Source: Bdellovibrionales bacterium
Lineage (GTDB): Bacteria; Bdellovibrionota; UBA2361; JAGRAS01
Assembly (NCBI GenBank): GCA_020434465.1
Contig: JAGRAS010000003.1
Coordinates: 1 to 16,894, forward strand
Direction: 5' to 3'
Length of the DNA: 16,894 nt
Within the stretch, counting starts at the first letter, position 1. Each line of letters opens with the position of its first letter. The position numbers and the translations under genes are program-made. A model generated the notes under the pieces. That model saw only the letters and a list, made by a program, of their open reading frames with translations, made no database searches and was not told the DNA's origin. Positions 1-7,416 of this stretch are shown piece after piece.

Positions 1-151
1 TATTTTATCGTTATAAAACGGCTCTTAGCTTATAAAAAATTGCTTTTTATATTTCTTATTATAAAATTGTATAAATTTAGTAGAAAAATAAGGGTAACAA
101 TTAAAAATAATTCTTAGATTGCTCTAGGTAATTTTCGTATTACAAAATAGG
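1..151. other. AT-rich non-coding edge, nothing convincing
   Basis: No gene is visible. The octamer TTATAAAA occurs three times (11-18, 30-37, 59-66). An all-A/T inverted repeat (31-38 against 44-51) is too weak to be called a terminator. The glycosyltransferase on the minus strand ends at 152, so this is its 3' flank, cut by the window edge. Confidence 0.5.
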
Positions 152-1774
152 CTAATAAATATTGCAGCAAATTTCAGGAATTTCACTACTTAAAATACTA
201 TCCCCACTTGATTTAATACGATTCAAAAGATCTGAAGCAGGTGAAAATTCTGGCATTAACTGAGTTAGTTGGTTAAGTGCGTTTAATGAAATTTCAAGCT
301 GCCCAAGTTGACATGCAGATAAACTTGCATACCAAAGAACATGAGGTCTACCAATCCCTGCTTGCAAAGAGCTGGCAAATTCTGAAAGTGCCAATTCATA
401 GTTACCCGCACCATACTGAGCCAATCCGTGCCAGAGGAGTATAAACGGGTCATTCGCATAAGTATTACGATACGGCAACAGACCTCCCTTTATCATTAGC
501 TGACTTGACTTAACAATAGTTCTTTCTACCTCGAATAAGCGATCAATAGTATCTCCATAGTAACTAATTAGAAACAATTCTTTTGTTTCACCCAATGAAT
601 CAATAAAGCGTCTTGCTCCAATAGTTTTTTGATCTACAACAGAGTCTCCCAACAAGACTCTTTGGTTTGACATTGAATAACTTCGGTCAACCCCCCAAAC
701 TCTATGCTGCTTGGGTTCTTCAAGTAGCTTCGAATAGTACTTATGAAACTTTTTAGCTGCATTTATACCACCGAAAATTTGTTCAGCATAAACGCGTGCA
801 TTATTACCCAATCTCTTTCTTTCTTCTTGATTATTATAAAGATACTCAATAGCCTCGCTATACTCTGCATTACTACTAACTACTAATCCTGTAAAATCAT
901 TAACTACAAGCTGTTTAATTCCACCATGAGGGAATACTACAGGAGGGACTCCCGCTACCATTACCTCTTGTAAGTTTAATTCTGCTGAAGCAAATGTATC
1001 TTCACAAAGCGGATAGCCATAAACATCAAATAACTCTATTTCCGAACGAATATCTTTAACCCAACCGCGAAAATCAAAACGCTCGGTTGCCCCTAACTTA
1101 GCGGCCTGAGCCTTTAAAGTATCTACAATTCCTTCACCACATACTCTAAATTTAACATTTGGGACATTTACCGCAGCGCTCATTTCAATAAAATCAGCAT
1201 GCAGCTTATGCCAGTCAAGAGATCCTATATAGCCAATATTGAAAGTATCATGTGGTTTAGGACTAAACCCTTCAAGTCTTGCAAAATCCGCTGCATCGTA
1301 AACCATTCCTGTTTTTGCAAGTCGAATCTCAGTTGGCAAATTCTGAATAGAAGGACAAAGATAACTTTGAGGACTTGAAGCTAAGGCCAAATCAGAAAAA
1401 TCAACTATCTCTTTTGTTATATATTGAGGATCTCTATCACCAGCAACATGAAACCAAGAAATTAACCTCATAGGTGGAAGCTCACTCCTAAGAAGTTTAT
1501 CCATCTGAGGACTATTCCACCATTCTACTTGAACAATATCAGCATCGGCACATGCTTTTTTTATCTCATTAACATCGTTACTTGGAAAAACCTCTACATG
1601 CGATTCTTTTGCTAACTCAAGGGCTTCAGGTTCCCAAGGAGCTAAGCCAGCGATGATATGCTTATATCCTCCCATTTCAGTAGTATACTTTGCAGTAGCA
1701 AGCATGGCTCGAGATGCCCCATATAAATAATTTCCTAAAATGATATGAAGAATAGTTACTGGTGGTTTATTCAT
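152..1774 (-). CDS. GT4-family glycosyltransferase with C-terminal TPR-like region
   Basis: A 540-aa cytosolic enzyme predicted to transfer a sugar from a nucleotide-activated donor during surface-glycan or glycoprotein assembly. The N-terminal half (about 1-170) is the acceptor-side Rossmann region. The C-terminal GT-B domain starts near GYIGSLDWHK (181-190), continues through VCGEG (211-215) and FRGWV (235-239), and holds the donor-site segment with E265 and E270 followed by VMVAGVPPVVFP (271-282), typical of GT4. After about residue 355 the GT fold ends; residues about 440-520 are helical with TPR-like spacing (WHGLAQYGAGNYELALSEF), an uncommon extension. Its ATG overlaps the 3' end of the neuB-like gene by 8 nt, so the two are probably co-transcribed and translationally coupled. 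Donor and acceptor cannot be read from the sequence; co-location suggests a glycan carrying a nonulosonic acid. There is no signal peptide or membrane segment. Confidence 0.85.
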   Translation of the reverse strand: MNKPPVTILHIILGNYLYGASRAMLATAKYTTEMGGYKHIIAGLAPWEPEALELAKESHVEVFPSNDVNEIKKACADADIVQVEWWNSPQMDKLLRSELPPMRLISWFHVAGDRDPQYITKEIVDFSDLALASSPQSYLCPSIQNLPTEIRLAKTGMVYDAADFARLEGFSPKPHDTFNIGYIGSLDWHKLHADFIEMSAAVNVPNVKFRVCGEGIVDTLKAQAAKLGATERFDFRGWVKDIRSEIELFDVYGYPLCEDTFASAELNLQEVMVAGVPPVVFPHGGIKQLVVNDFTGLVVSSNAEYSEAIEYLYNNQEERKRLGNNARVYAEQIFGGINAAKKFHKYYSKLLEEPKQHRVWGVDRSYSMSNQRVLLGDSVVDQKTIGARRFIDSLGETKELFLISYYGDTIDRLFEVERTIVKSSQLMIKGGLLPYRNTYANDPFILLWHGLAQYGAGNYELALSEFASSLQAGIGRPHVLWYASLSACQLGQLEISLNALNQLTQLMPEFSPASDLLNRIKSSGDSILSSEIPEICCNIY

Positions 1775-2822
1775 CGTTTTCTATCCAGTTTATAGATAAA
1801 GCTTCATAAGCATTCACATCTCTGATTAACTTTTTACCAATTAAATTGTAAAAACTTCTAGCATCAATCCCTTTATTTGGTCTAAGTGTGGTAAGCATCT
1901 CTTCTGTTATTTTTGTTCCTGCTACCACATCTTTTGTAAGATAAACCGCCCTTCGAAAATCGGCTATTCTTTCTTTAGTTTCAATTTCCTGAACAGGTTC
2001 TTTTTTGAAATCTCCAAGCAAAGAAATAATTTTCTTGCTTTTTTCAAGTAAGTCTCGCATTTCATCTTTAGTAATAGATAAATGATGATCACGAAACTCT
2101 CTAGTTTTATCATCAGTAAAATGAACTTCTATTACTCTCGAACCCATAGCTATAGCTAACTCACAGGCATAGTTCCCTAAAGTATGATCTGAATATCCAA
2201 TATGAATATCAGAAAATTCTTCTTGTAAAACTTTTATTGCTGCTAAATGTGCATATTCATCTTTTGGATCCCCATACATTGCCACACAATGCATTAAGCA
2301 TAGTTTATTTTCTTTTCGTAAATTAGGATTAATCGAATCAATAAAATTTAAAGTTTGCCTAATATCATCTAAATTACACATTGCAGTTGCTAAAATTAGT
2401 GGCTTATTTGTATTTGCAAGTTTTTTTAATAATGGAAAGTTAGTAAAATCCCCTGAGCCAACTTTATGAATATCAATTAGGGGATCAAAAGTCTCAATTG
2501 CATCAGAGTCCCATAATGAAGCCATAAAATGCATCCCAGCATCCTTGGCAAGTTTAGCGAGAGTTTTGTACTGTTCGTAACCCAATTCAAACTTTTTAAA
2601 ATGCTTGTTTCTATCAGGGCCTTCAACTTTACTTACAATCTTGTCACCTTGATAAATTTGAAACTTGATTGCATGAGCACCAGAGTCTATCGCTTCATTC
2701 AAAAGTTTTTTTGCATAATTGAAATCACCCTCATGATTTCCACCGATTTCAGCAATAATAAAAACTTCATTCGAGTTTATAAAACTCAATGGAGCTGGAA
2801 AGGATCTCTCTTTATTTCTCAC
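1767..2822 (-). CDS. neuB: NeuB-family nonulosonic acid synthase
   Basis: A 351-aa enzyme that should condense phosphoenolpyruvate with a six-carbon N-acyl amino sugar to make a nine-carbon sialic-type acid (Neu5Ac, legionaminic or pseudaminic acid). The TIM-barrel domain shows FIIAEIGGNH (21-30, with E25), GAHAIKFQ (48-55, with K53), KVGSGDFTN (120-128), GYSDHT (209-214) and EVHFT (232-236). H213 and H234 match the two metal-binding histidines of the family. A C-terminal SAF/antifreeze-like domain follows, from RRAVYLTKDVVAGTKIT (290-306) to LIGKKLIRDV (327-336). The usual STGM stretch reads ATAM (145-148). The start is a GTG with a weak ribosome site; no in-frame ATG occurs before residue 97, well inside the barrel, so GTG is the best choice. 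Which acid is made cannot be decided; no neuC, neuA or pse/leg pathway gene lies in the window. Confidence 0.85.
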   Translation of the reverse strand: MRNKERSFPAPLSFINSNEVFIIAEIGGNHEGDFNYAKKLLNEAIDSGAHAIKFQIYQGDKIVSKVEGPDRNKHFKKFELGYEQYKTLAKLAKDAGMHFMASLWDSDAIETFDPLIDIHKVGSGDFTNFPLLKKLANTNKPLILATAMCNLDDIRQTLNFIDSINPNLRKENKLCLMHCVAMYGDPKDEYAHLAAIKVLQEEFSDIHIGYSDHTLGNYACELAIAMGSRVIEVHFTDDKTREFRDHHLSITKDEMRDLLEKSKKIISLLGDFKKEPVQEIETKERIADFRRAVYLTKDVVAGTKITEEMLTTLRPNKGIDARSFYNLIGKKLIRDVNAYEALSINWIENDE

Positions 2823-2974
2823 TTTTACAAAACCAAAAAATACTATTATGTTTTATCACTTTAATAAGAGCTAGACTCTTGAAAATTCGATGAATACAAA
2901 ACTTATCTAGGTTCTTAAACGAAGCTGCTACATCTCATGCATTTATTTATAAGTTTCAGATAGTTAACAATAGT

Positions 2975-3033
2975 TTGACTTGATAAAATTATGTTTTATA
3001 TCATCTCAGGGTTACAATCTTAACGGAGTTTTC
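2975..3033 (+). promoter_or_regulatory. sigma70-like promoter and ribosome site of the acyl-CoA dehydrogenase
   Basis: TTGACT (2975-2980), a 16-nt spacer and TATATC (2997-3002) form a plausible -35/-10 pair. The expected start of transcription near 3009 leaves a leader of about 25 nt with CGGAG (3024-3028) placed 5 nt before the ATG at 3034. This rules against an upstream TTG start at 2980, which would lie at the -35 box. The rest of the 211-bp divergent spacer (2823-2974) holds a possible -10 (CATAAT, minus strand, 2845-2850) for the neuB gene but no matching -35. Confidence 0.5.
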
Positions 3034-5133
3034 ATGGTAAGCCGCCCCAACAATCAAATTGAAGATCATGAGTCAGCAGTAGTTAGCGCAATGCGCTTAG
3101 CTCAAGGAGAAGATGCAGCAAAAGAGATGATGGCTCTTGAAGGGGCACAGCGAAGGGCTGATGAGAAAGCAAAAAGTTCAGGCATTCGAGAAGTTCCTAT
3201 TCTTCAAGATATGGTATTTGGTATAAGACCAGATCTAAAAGAGTTTAGACCTTTGCAAGTTACAGACAGGGACAAAGATCTTTCATCTAAAATGGCAAAA
3301 GTTTTTTTAGATCTAAAAAGAAAAGGAATGCACTTAACTACTGAAGGGAAAATATCCCCACAACTTCGTAAAGCTTTAAATGAGATTGGTGCTTATGGTG
3401 TTCAAATTCCAAAAAAATATGGTGGCCTTGAAGCAACTTTAATAGCTTTTGCTAAAGCACAGGAAGAACTGTCAGCTCATGGAGGGCTTAGCATTGCACT
3501 AGAACTAAGTGGCCACAATGCAATTGGATTGCCTGCCCCGATTATGAATTTTGGCTCAGAAGCTCAAAAAAAATATTTCCTTCCATTAATTGCAAAACAA
3601 GGAATTCCTTCCGGATTTGCAGCAACAGAAGTTGGAGTTGGAACAAATATCACAGCAGTTGAAACTAGAGCAGAGTTTGATGCAAAAAAAGGAGTCTACA
3701 GACTTTACGGTGAAAAACTATGGATTACAAACGCTGCTCTTGGAAATTACGTAGCTTTTGTTGCCAAAGATATTGAAAAAGAAAAGCTCCTGATTAGTGA
3801 AGCTGAAAAAAAAGGGGGGAGTGGCAAAAGAGTCCGAGCGCCACTTGGTGTATGGGTAGTAAAATTGCCAAGTGAAAATTTACCTCATCCTGATAAAGCT
3901 AATGAGTATCAGTTTTTTATTGAACCATCTGGTACTCAAGCTTTTAGAGAGAATGATAATGCTTACATGAAAATAAATGGCCTTGAAGTCCCTGCTGAAA
4001 ATAAAATTGAAAATGCAGATCTGTCTGCTTTGTTTTTTAGTCTTCAATTAGGAAGAATGCTCCTAGGTGCAAAATTAACTGGACATATAAGAGCCATGGC
4101 TGCTGAGGTTTTAAATTTTGCTAGCGTAAGACCAGCGGCATTAACCAAGGGAGTAATTATAGATCAAGAACTTGTTCAAGAAGATTATGCAGATCTTGAA
4201 GGTTATTCTCATAGAACAAAATGCTTGTATCAATTTGCAATAACACTTTTTGAAAAAAATCATAATCTAGCAGCTCTAAAAGATCTTATTAAAATTGTTT
4301 CTACTGAGGATGCAAATAAGGCGCAAAAAAAAGCTGAGAACATTGAAAGCGGTAGAAGTTTTAACGATGGTAGTTTGGTAGATAGGCATAGAAACTCTGT
4401 AGGAGTCACTCCAATAGTTGAAGGTCATAATCGAATATTAGGTTTAAGCGAGATTAAAGATATTTCTCAAAGACTAATCAATGAATACTTTGGTCCTTTA
4501 CTAGGAATACTTGAGCATTCAGGCATTACAAGTGCTGGTAAAAAACGGTTGACTCCAGCAATGTTTTTTGAACAAAAATTTAGAGTAATATCTCGCAATG
4601 CTTTAGTTATGACACTAAAAAATAAAAGCGTATACAAGCTTGCTGCATGGCTTGGCAAGATGCTTGCACCAGTTGCTTTTCAAAATACTTTTAAAAAACT
4701 AATTCCTACTTTTGCATTAAAACGCTATAAAGATTTTCCTCCTCATGTAAAATCCCATTTAAGATTTGCTGAAGAAGGACTTACAAATCTTAGAGCTTAT
4801 ATCTTAGGATTTAACTTAATCTATCAACTCGAGGCTTTGGATAGACAAGTACAAACTAGAATGATCGCAAACCGCCTAGAGAAACTCGGCTCTATTCTTG
4901 CAATTTGTACGCAAACGAACTGGAGAGATACTCACGAAGCTAAGCTTGGTGAAAGAGAGTTAATAAGACTTAAACTGGAAACCAAAGCACTTCCAGGATT
5001 TACAGATATTATGTTTAAGTCTGAAAGATATCTTGATTTGACTCATCAGATTACTGAAGAGGCCAGAGACGGAAAAAGCCCACTTGTTAATGGTATTAAA
5101 CCAAATCCATTTCCAAGAGACTGGAGAAAGTAA
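3034..5133 (+). CDS. Long FadE-like acyl-CoA dehydrogenase
   Basis: A 699-aa flavoenzyme that should introduce the alpha-beta double bond into acyl-CoA, the first step of fatty-acid beta-oxidation. The classical core spans about residues 80-500. FAD/substrate motifs are visible as FAATEVGVGTN (195-205; canonical TEPGAGSD) and LWITNAALGNYVAF (about 230-243). The segment TPIVEGHNRILG places E463 where FadE-type enzymes carry the catalytic glutamate (their ITVEGAN). The protein is far longer than the usual 380-400 aa: about 80 extra residues at the N-terminus and about 200 after the core, the latter helical and basic. This resembles the architecture of E. coli FadE (about 810 aa) without an obvious N-terminal membrane anchor. 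The ATG at 3034 is chosen for its ribosome site and promoter position. The gene stands alone, divergent from neuB and ending 5 bp from the convergent toxin gene. Substrate chain length is unknown. Confidence 0.85.
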   Translation: MVSRPNNQIEDHESAVVSAMRLAQGEDAAKEMMALEGAQRRADEKAKSSGIREVPILQDMVFGIRPDLKEFRPLQVTDRDKDLSSKMAKVFLDLKRKGMHLTTEGKISPQLRKALNEIGAYGVQIPKKYGGLEATLIAFAKAQEELSAHGGLSIALELSGHNAIGLPAPIMNFGSEAQKKYFLPLIAKQGIPSGFAATEVGVGTNITAVETRAEFDAKKGVYRLYGEKLWITNAALGNYVAFVAKDIEKEKLLISEAEKKGGSGKRVRAPLGVWVVKLPSENLPHPDKANEYQFFIEPSGTQAFRENDNAYMKINGLEVPAENKIENADLSALFFSLQLGRMLLGAKLTGHIRAMAAEVLNFASVRPAALTKGVIIDQELVQEDYADLEGYSHRTKCLYQFAITLFEKNHNLAALKDLIKIVSTEDANKAQKKAENIESGRSFNDGSLVDRHRNSVGVTPIVEGHNRILGLSEIKDISQRLINEYFGPLLGILEHSGITSAGKKRLTPAMFFEQKFRVISRNALVMTLKNKSVYKLAAWLGKMLAPVAFQNTFKKLIPTFALKRYKDFPPHVKSHLRFAEEGLTNLRAYILGFNLIYQLEALDRQVQTRMIANRLEKLGSILAICTQTNWRDTHEAKLGERELIRLKLETKALPGFTDIMFKSERYLDLTHQITEEARDGKSPLVNGIKPNPFPRDWRK

Positions 5134-5138
5134 AAAAA

Positions 5139-5555
5139 CTAACTATTAAGGTCTAATGGATCTAGAACTTCAATCCAAGGCACATAGTTAAAACCTTTAT
5201 TATATGTCACAATACTTTCTACCTGATGCTCTTGCATAACTCCTGCATGGACAGCGTCTCTAGTACTTAACTTCGTATACTGTTCGATTAATATACGAGC
5301 ATTAAGCATAGATTTAAGCTCAACTGGGAGTACCTTGATATCTAACTTAATCAGACTGTCAAAAATTTCAACTCCAACTTCTGGTAAATTTAAAGATCTA
5401 TATCTATGAAGAATTTCTTGTAAGACCTCAGTATTAGTAAAGTAGGTACCAGGTTTTGCTGTACATACATGTCTTAAAAATTCTTGACATGACCTTCTTT
5501 GTTTTGAAGACTTACCAGCGGCGTACATGAAAATATTTGCATCAATAAAAATCAT
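5139..5555 (-). CDS. PIN-domain toxin (VapC-like ribonuclease)
   Basis: A 138-aa PIN-domain protein, the usual size of a VapC toxin, expected to cleave a specific RNA (tRNA or rRNA in studied VapCs) in the cytoplasm when released from its antitoxin. Acidic active-site residues are visible: D5 in MIFIDANIF, E43/E47 in TNTEVLQEIL, and D100 in STRDAVH. The fourth position, usually aspartate in a motif like TxDxxF, is asparagine here (N119 in TYNKGF), which may weaken metal binding. It begins 7 nt after the stop of the ribbon-helix-helix antitoxin gene, the standard antitoxin-first order, and its 3' end lies 5 bp from the convergent acyl-CoA dehydrogenase. I avoid the symbol vapC because the antitoxin type does not define a precise subfamily. 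Confidence 0.85.
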   Translation of the reverse strand: MIFIDANIFMYAAGKSSKQRRSCQEFLRHVCTAKPGTYFTNTEVLQEILHRYRSLNLPEVGVEIFDSLIKLDIKVLPVELKSMLNARILIEQYTKLSTRDAVHAGVMQEHQVESIVTYNKGFNYVPWIEVLDPLDLNS

Positions 5556-5562
5556 TGCCTAC

Positions 5563-5823
5563 TTACAGCTTTTCCTGATAGCGCCCTGCTACCGACTCCT
5601 CAATCATTTTTTCAATTGAATCAATAGGAGCGTTTAAACTAAACATTTTTTCCAATATTTCTTCAGGGCTTAGATCCTCTGAAGAGCCGGATTGTGTTGC
5701 CTTTTCTCTGAGAACACTTCTAGCCCAAGCAGCTAAAGGTAAGCCTGCCCTCCTCGCAGCAGACTTTAACAAGCTCTCTTCTGCCTCTGAAATTGGTATT
5801 TGCAGTCTCTTATTTTTACTCAT
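5563..5823 (-). CDS. Ribbon-helix-helix antitoxin of the PIN toxin
   Basis: An 86-aa protein expected to bind both the downstream PIN toxin and its own promoter. The N-terminus fits a ribbon-helix-helix fold: a beta strand (KRLQIPIS, 5-12), helix A (EAEESLLKSAARRAGL, 13-28) and helix B starting PLAAWARSVLREKA (29-42). The acidic C-terminal half (about 47-86), with LSPEEILEKM and a second short helix, is the likely toxin-wrapping part. The start is the ATG at 5823: a longer reading from a GTG at 5868 would put the -35 box inside the gene and has no family support. No Shine-Dalgarno sequence precedes the ATG, which sits directly at the predicted transcription start. Repression by the antitoxin-toxin complex is inferred from the repeats around the start. 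Confidence 0.8.
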   Translation of the reverse strand: MSKNKRLQIPISEAEESLLKSAARRAGLPLAAWARSVLREKATQSGSSEDLSPEEILEKMFSLNAPIDSIEKMIEESVAGRYQEKL

Positions 5824-5859
5824 GTGTATGAGTATGCATAAATATCTAATTATTGTCAA
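5821..5859 (-). promoter_or_regulatory. Promoter/operator of the toxin-antitoxin pair, apparently leaderless
   Basis: On the minus strand a perfect -35, TTGACA (5854-5859), a 17-nt spacer and CATACT (5831-5836) as -10. Transcription should start at about 5824, within a base or two of the antitoxin ATG (5823-5821). The -10 region contains the 8-bp palindrome TATGCATA (5833-5840) and a 6-nt-period ATG series (TATG at 5827-5830 and 5833-5836 on the plus strand), a likely operator for the ribbon-helix-helix protein. Confidence 0.6.
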
Positions 5860-5966
5860 ATAACGCACCTAAAAAGCATAGAAATTGTTAAAAACTATAT
5901 CTTCGTATGTATTTTCTCGAAAAAATTCATTAAAAGTTTCGTGCAATCATAAAGAGGTTAAGTCAT

Positions 5967-6908
5967 ATGCTAAAAAAAGTTGTGTTGAGTTTATTATTAA
6001 TGACATGCGCCAATATCAGTCTTGCTGAAAATTTCCCTGAAGAACCAATTCATATTATTGTTTATACAGCACCTGGTGGCTTGATTGATGTTACAGCCAG
6101 AAAACTTGCTAATATTATTCAACGTGACTTAGTAAAAGTTCCTGTTGTAGTTGAAAATAAGAGCGGCGCAGGAGGTGTTGTTGCACTAAACTATCTAAGT
6201 ACAAAGCCTTCAGATGGCTATACAATCTTTGGCTTTACAAGCTCTGTTGTTTCTAAATCAATTTCAGCAAAACAAGAAGATTTATTAAAAAACTTATTCT
6301 ATCTAGCTTTAGTTGCTGAAGATTATGAAGCACTAATTACTTCTAAAAAATCTGGTTTGCTTACCTTAGAAAATATCAAAACACATGCAAACAATTCTAA
6401 CCGACCTCAAGTCTGGGTTGGACCTGCTTCTGGAGGCACCGATCATATTTTTGCACTAAAAGTTTGGGATCAGTTAAAACTGAATATTAATTGGATACCT
6501 TATAAATCTGGCGGAGAGGCAATTGCTGCTCTAATGGGAGGTCATGGCTCTGTATATGTAGGTAATCCAAGCGATATTGAAGGTAAACCTGATCTACAGA
6601 TCGCAGCAGTATCTTCACCGGAAAGACTGAAAAACTTTTCAGACGCGCCAACTTTTAAAGAACTCGGGTACGATAATTTAACTGGTGAAAGCCTATGGCG
6701 GGGATTTGCTGTCCAAAAAGACACACCTGATGAAGTCAAAACTAAGCTTGTAGATCTATTCAGTAAAGCAGTGGCAACACAAGAATGGAAAAATTTTGCT
6801 GAGCAAAGTAATTTCGTTGATTTATTCAAAAGTGGAAACGAGTTTGAACAGCTAGTTATGCAACAAATAGATAAAGATAAGATTTTTCTTTCTAAAACAA
6901 ATGGATAA
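5967..6908 (+). CDS. tctC: Periplasmic solute-binding protein of a tripartite tricarboxylate transporter (TctC/Bug)
   Basis: A 313-aa extracytoplasmic receptor that should capture a carboxylate or similar small organic anion in the periplasm and hand it to TctAB. A Sec signal peptide is clear (basic MLKK, hydrophobic VVLSLLL, probable cleavage after SLA at residue 20); the cysteine at 14 does not sit in a lipobox. Bug-family landmarks are PGGLIDVTARKLA, VVENKSGAGGVVAL, the GPASGGTDH loop and IPYKSGGEAIAALMGGH. Length is normal (about 300-330). The ATG at 5967 follows AAAGAGGT (5951-5958). The stop overlaps the tctB start by 8 nt, so the three genes form one operon in the usual C-B-A order. 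No TctDE two-component regulator is next to it. The ligand cannot be predicted from sequence alone. Confidence 0.88.
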   Translation: MLKKVVLSLLLMTCANISLAENFPEEPIHIIVYTAPGGLIDVTARKLANIIQRDLVKVPVVVENKSGAGGVVALNYLSTKPSDGYTIFGFTSSVVSKSISAKQEDLLKNLFYLALVAEDYEALITSKKSGLLTLENIKTHANNSNRPQVWVGPASGGTDHIFALKVWDQLKLNINWIPYKSGGEAIAALMGGHGSVYVGNPSDIEGKPDLQIAAVSSPERLKNFSDAPTFKELGYDNLTGESLWRGFAVQKDTPDEVKTKLVDLFSKAVATQEWKNFAEQSNFVDLFKSGNEFEQLVMQQIDKDKIFLSKTNG

Positions 6909-7416
6909 GAACGCACTATTAGAGATATTAGTTCCTGTACTTGCAAGTTTGGGCTGCGCTCTTATTCTAAGCAACTTGTTATTTTTTAAAGTAAAAACAC
7001 TTTCTTTATATGGACTATTAGCTATATCCCTTTCCGTTTTAGTCTTGAGCTATAATTTAAATGAAAATTTCAAATTCGATGCTGGTCTGTTTCCTTTATT
7101 AATTTCAGCGATCCTAACAGTTTCTATCATGCTTCTAATTACTTCAACAAAAATTGACGCCAATGATCTTAGACTCGAAAATTCTAACTCAAAATTTGTA
7201 TTAGCATTAATTGGGCTTATTGGTGCTTATTTGTTTTTTATTGAAATCTTAGGTTATTACATAGCTACAAGCTTTTTTATTTTTACATGTGCTAGCGTTT
7301 TAAAATACAAAAATCTTCTAACTTTAACTTCAACAATTATTTGTTGGTGCTTAGTAATCTTTTTGCTATTTGAAAAAGTACTTAAAATAAATTTATCAAC
7401 AGGGATTATTTTTTAG
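6901..7416 (+). CDS. tctB: Small membrane subunit of the tripartite tricarboxylate transporter (TctB)
   Basis: A 171-aa inner-membrane protein with about four to five hydrophobic segments (about 9-29, 34-51, 63-82, 98-118 and 123-160, the last probably two helices). TctB proteins are poorly conserved; the LGYYIATSFFIF stretch and the ending FLLFEKVLKINLSTGIIF match the family's typical C-terminal pattern. It is identified mainly by position between tctC and tctA. It overlaps tctC by 8 nt, and its TAG stop shares one base with the GTG start of tctA, indicating tight translational coupling so that subunits are made together. Confidence 0.82.
   Translation: MDKNALLEILVPVLASLGCALILSNLLFFKVKTLSLYGLLAISLSVLVLSYNLNENFKFDAGLFPLLISAILTVSIMLLITSTKIDANDLRLENSNSKFVLALIGLIGAYLFFIEILGYYIATSFFIFTCASVLKYKNLLTLTSTIICWCLVIFLLFEKVLKINLSTGIIF

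Noticed and set aside
31..51. Inverted repeat TATAAAAA/TTTTTATA as a terminator of the glycosyltransferase gene
   Set aside because: The stem is entirely A/T and over 100 nt past the stop, so it is likely chance in AT-rich DNA.
2529..2864. 111-codon open frame on the plus strand
   Set aside because: Antisense to the N-terminal half of the neuB-like gene; composition rich in Phe, Ile and Tyr, with no family features.
2980..3033. 18-codon N-terminal extension of the acyl-CoA dehydrogenase from TTG
   Set aside because: It overlaps a good -35/-10 pair and lacks a ribosome site, while the ATG at 3034 has CGGAG 5 nt upstream.
4467..4658. 63-codon open frame on the minus strand
   Set aside because: Opposite the acyl-CoA dehydrogenase; no start signal and no family features.
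5869..5966. TTGTTA and TGTATT as a tctC promoter
   Set aside because: Both hexamers match poorly, and several equally weak pairs exist in this AT-rich spacer.
6542..6946. 134-codon open frame on the minus strand
   Set aside because: Lies opposite the clearly real tctC and the tctB start; Ser/Cys-rich translation without motifs.
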